Assembly: GCF_913778135.1 (NCBI RefSeq) | Contig: NZ_CAJYVU010000050.1 | Span: 1 to 41,451, forward strand | Source: an uncultured Sphingomonas sp. | GTDB taxonomy: Bacteria; Pseudomonadota; Alphaproteobacteria; Sphingomonadales; Sphingomonadaceae | Reading direction: 5' to 3' | Length of the DNA: 41,451 bases | Shown: piece by piece, positions 40,986 through 41,451 of the stretch | Layout: the number at the start of each line of letters is the position of its first letter | How positions within the stretch are numbered: position 1 is the stretch's first letter | Notes under the pieces: generated by a model | What the model was told of the DNA's origin: nothing | The model's input: only the letters and a program-made list of their open reading frames with translations | Database searches by the model: none | Translations under genes and position numbers: made by a program

Positions 40986-41451
40986 ATGGTCCGCTTTCTG
41001 CCCTCCATGCTCGAACCGCTGGTCGCCGGCATCGCCGCAGCAGTGGGGATGACGCATCCCGCCAATGCCGCGATGCAGGATCCGGCGACCGACCCGGGTT
41101 GCGCCAACGTTCGCGTCGCTATCCCGGCCGAGCTGTCGCACTGGAGCATGCGCTCCCCGCTGACCGCGGGAAATGCGCCGCGCAACGCCCCTGTGCTCGC
41201 AATTAATCGCGCCGCGGACCTCAGACTCGCACCGCTTGGCGAAGTGCAGCCGCGGATCGCGCCGGGCAGAACGCCGGCGCCGGGCAGCTATGCGGGCCTC
41301 GCAATGTTTCAGGTAACGCGCCCCGGTACCTACCGCGTCGCGCTGGGGCAGAAGGCGTGGATCGACGTGATCCGCGGCCGCGCAGGCGTGCCGTCCAGCG
41401 CACACACGATGGGCCCGCGCTGCACCGGCGTCGCCAAGCTGGTCGATTTCC
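40986..41451 (+). CDS. Secreted hypothetical protein (3' end beyond window)
   Basis: An ATG preceded by AGAAGG opens a frame of 155 codons running off the right edge. An N-terminal hydrophobic stretch ending near NAAMQ (residues ~10-30) looks like a signal peptide. The mature part holds ISOLATED recognisable features only: a beta-rich region with PGTYRVALGQKAWIDV around 115-130 and GPRCTGVAKLVDF at the visible end. I do not recognise a named family. It is divergent from the P450 gene with a 113-bp gap. Confidence 0.75.
   Translation, partial: MVRFLPSMLEPLVAGIAAAVGMTHPANAAMQDPATDPGCANVRVAIPAELSHWSMRSPLTAGNAPRNAPVLAINRAADLRLAPLGEVQPRIAPGRTPAPGSYAGLAMFQVTRPGTYRVALGQKAWIDVIRGRAGVPSSAHTMGPRCTGVAKLVDF

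Overview
The window is a densely coded, GC-rich chromosomal segment from an alphaproteobacterium, most likely a Sphingomonas-like member of the Sphingomonadales. Pointers to this are an XrtA/PEP-CTERM exopolysaccharide glycosyltransferase next to PrsK, a comF-grxC-DUF1178 cluster, a groESL operon behind a CIRCE operator, a TamA protein with a long linker, a TTAA-N7-TTAAC CtrA box and a short phasin. No gene-free stretch exceeds 300 bases; the longest (20491-20771) is itself structured.

Layout. 1-3949: PrsK histidine kinase (cut by the left edge) and an undecaprenyl-phosphate sugar transferase on the minus strand, divergent from a mannose-1-phosphate guanylyltransferase; this is the edge of an exopolysaccharide locus. 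3972-5077: a DUF3429 membrane protein and a Uma2-type nuclease directly behind the groEL terminator. 5192-7273: groES-groEL with promoter and CIRCE. 7305-13863: MATE exporter, SppA protease, two related small secreted proteins, a TRIC-type channel, dapB and nth. 13914-16390: tRNA-Arg(CCG), DUF1178, grxC, comF and a BioC/NDUFAF5-like methyltransferase.

16387-20771 is a signalling block: an EAL phosphodiesterase, a TPR-containing hybrid kinase whose receiver domain is degenerate, and an intact single-domain response regulator form one minus-strand operon behind a perfect CtrA-type box. On the other side of that box lies a 17-codon hydrophobic micro-ORF framed by hairpins. 20772-28722: an EthA-like Baeyer-Villiger monooxygenase (with a hairpin over its ribosome binding site) downstream of tamA-tamB. 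28894-30830: a translationally coupled acyl-CoA dehydrogenase/crotonase pair with altered catalytic residues. 30986-37170: a complete RND tripartite efflux operon whose outer-membrane factor carries a glycine-rich extracellular-loop insertion. 37226-40872: a phasin and a self-sufficient CYP102 (P450 BM3-type) fusion. 40986 to the end: start of a secreted hypothetical protein.

Most of the window is core genome. The strongest candidates for something undescribed are the CtrA-box locus at 20491-20771 with its micro-ORF and the kinase/phosphodiesterase operon it faces, the hairpin-masked monooxygenase start, and the active-site-deviant acyl-CoA dehydrogenase/crotonase pair. All functional calls are from sequence recognition without database searches.
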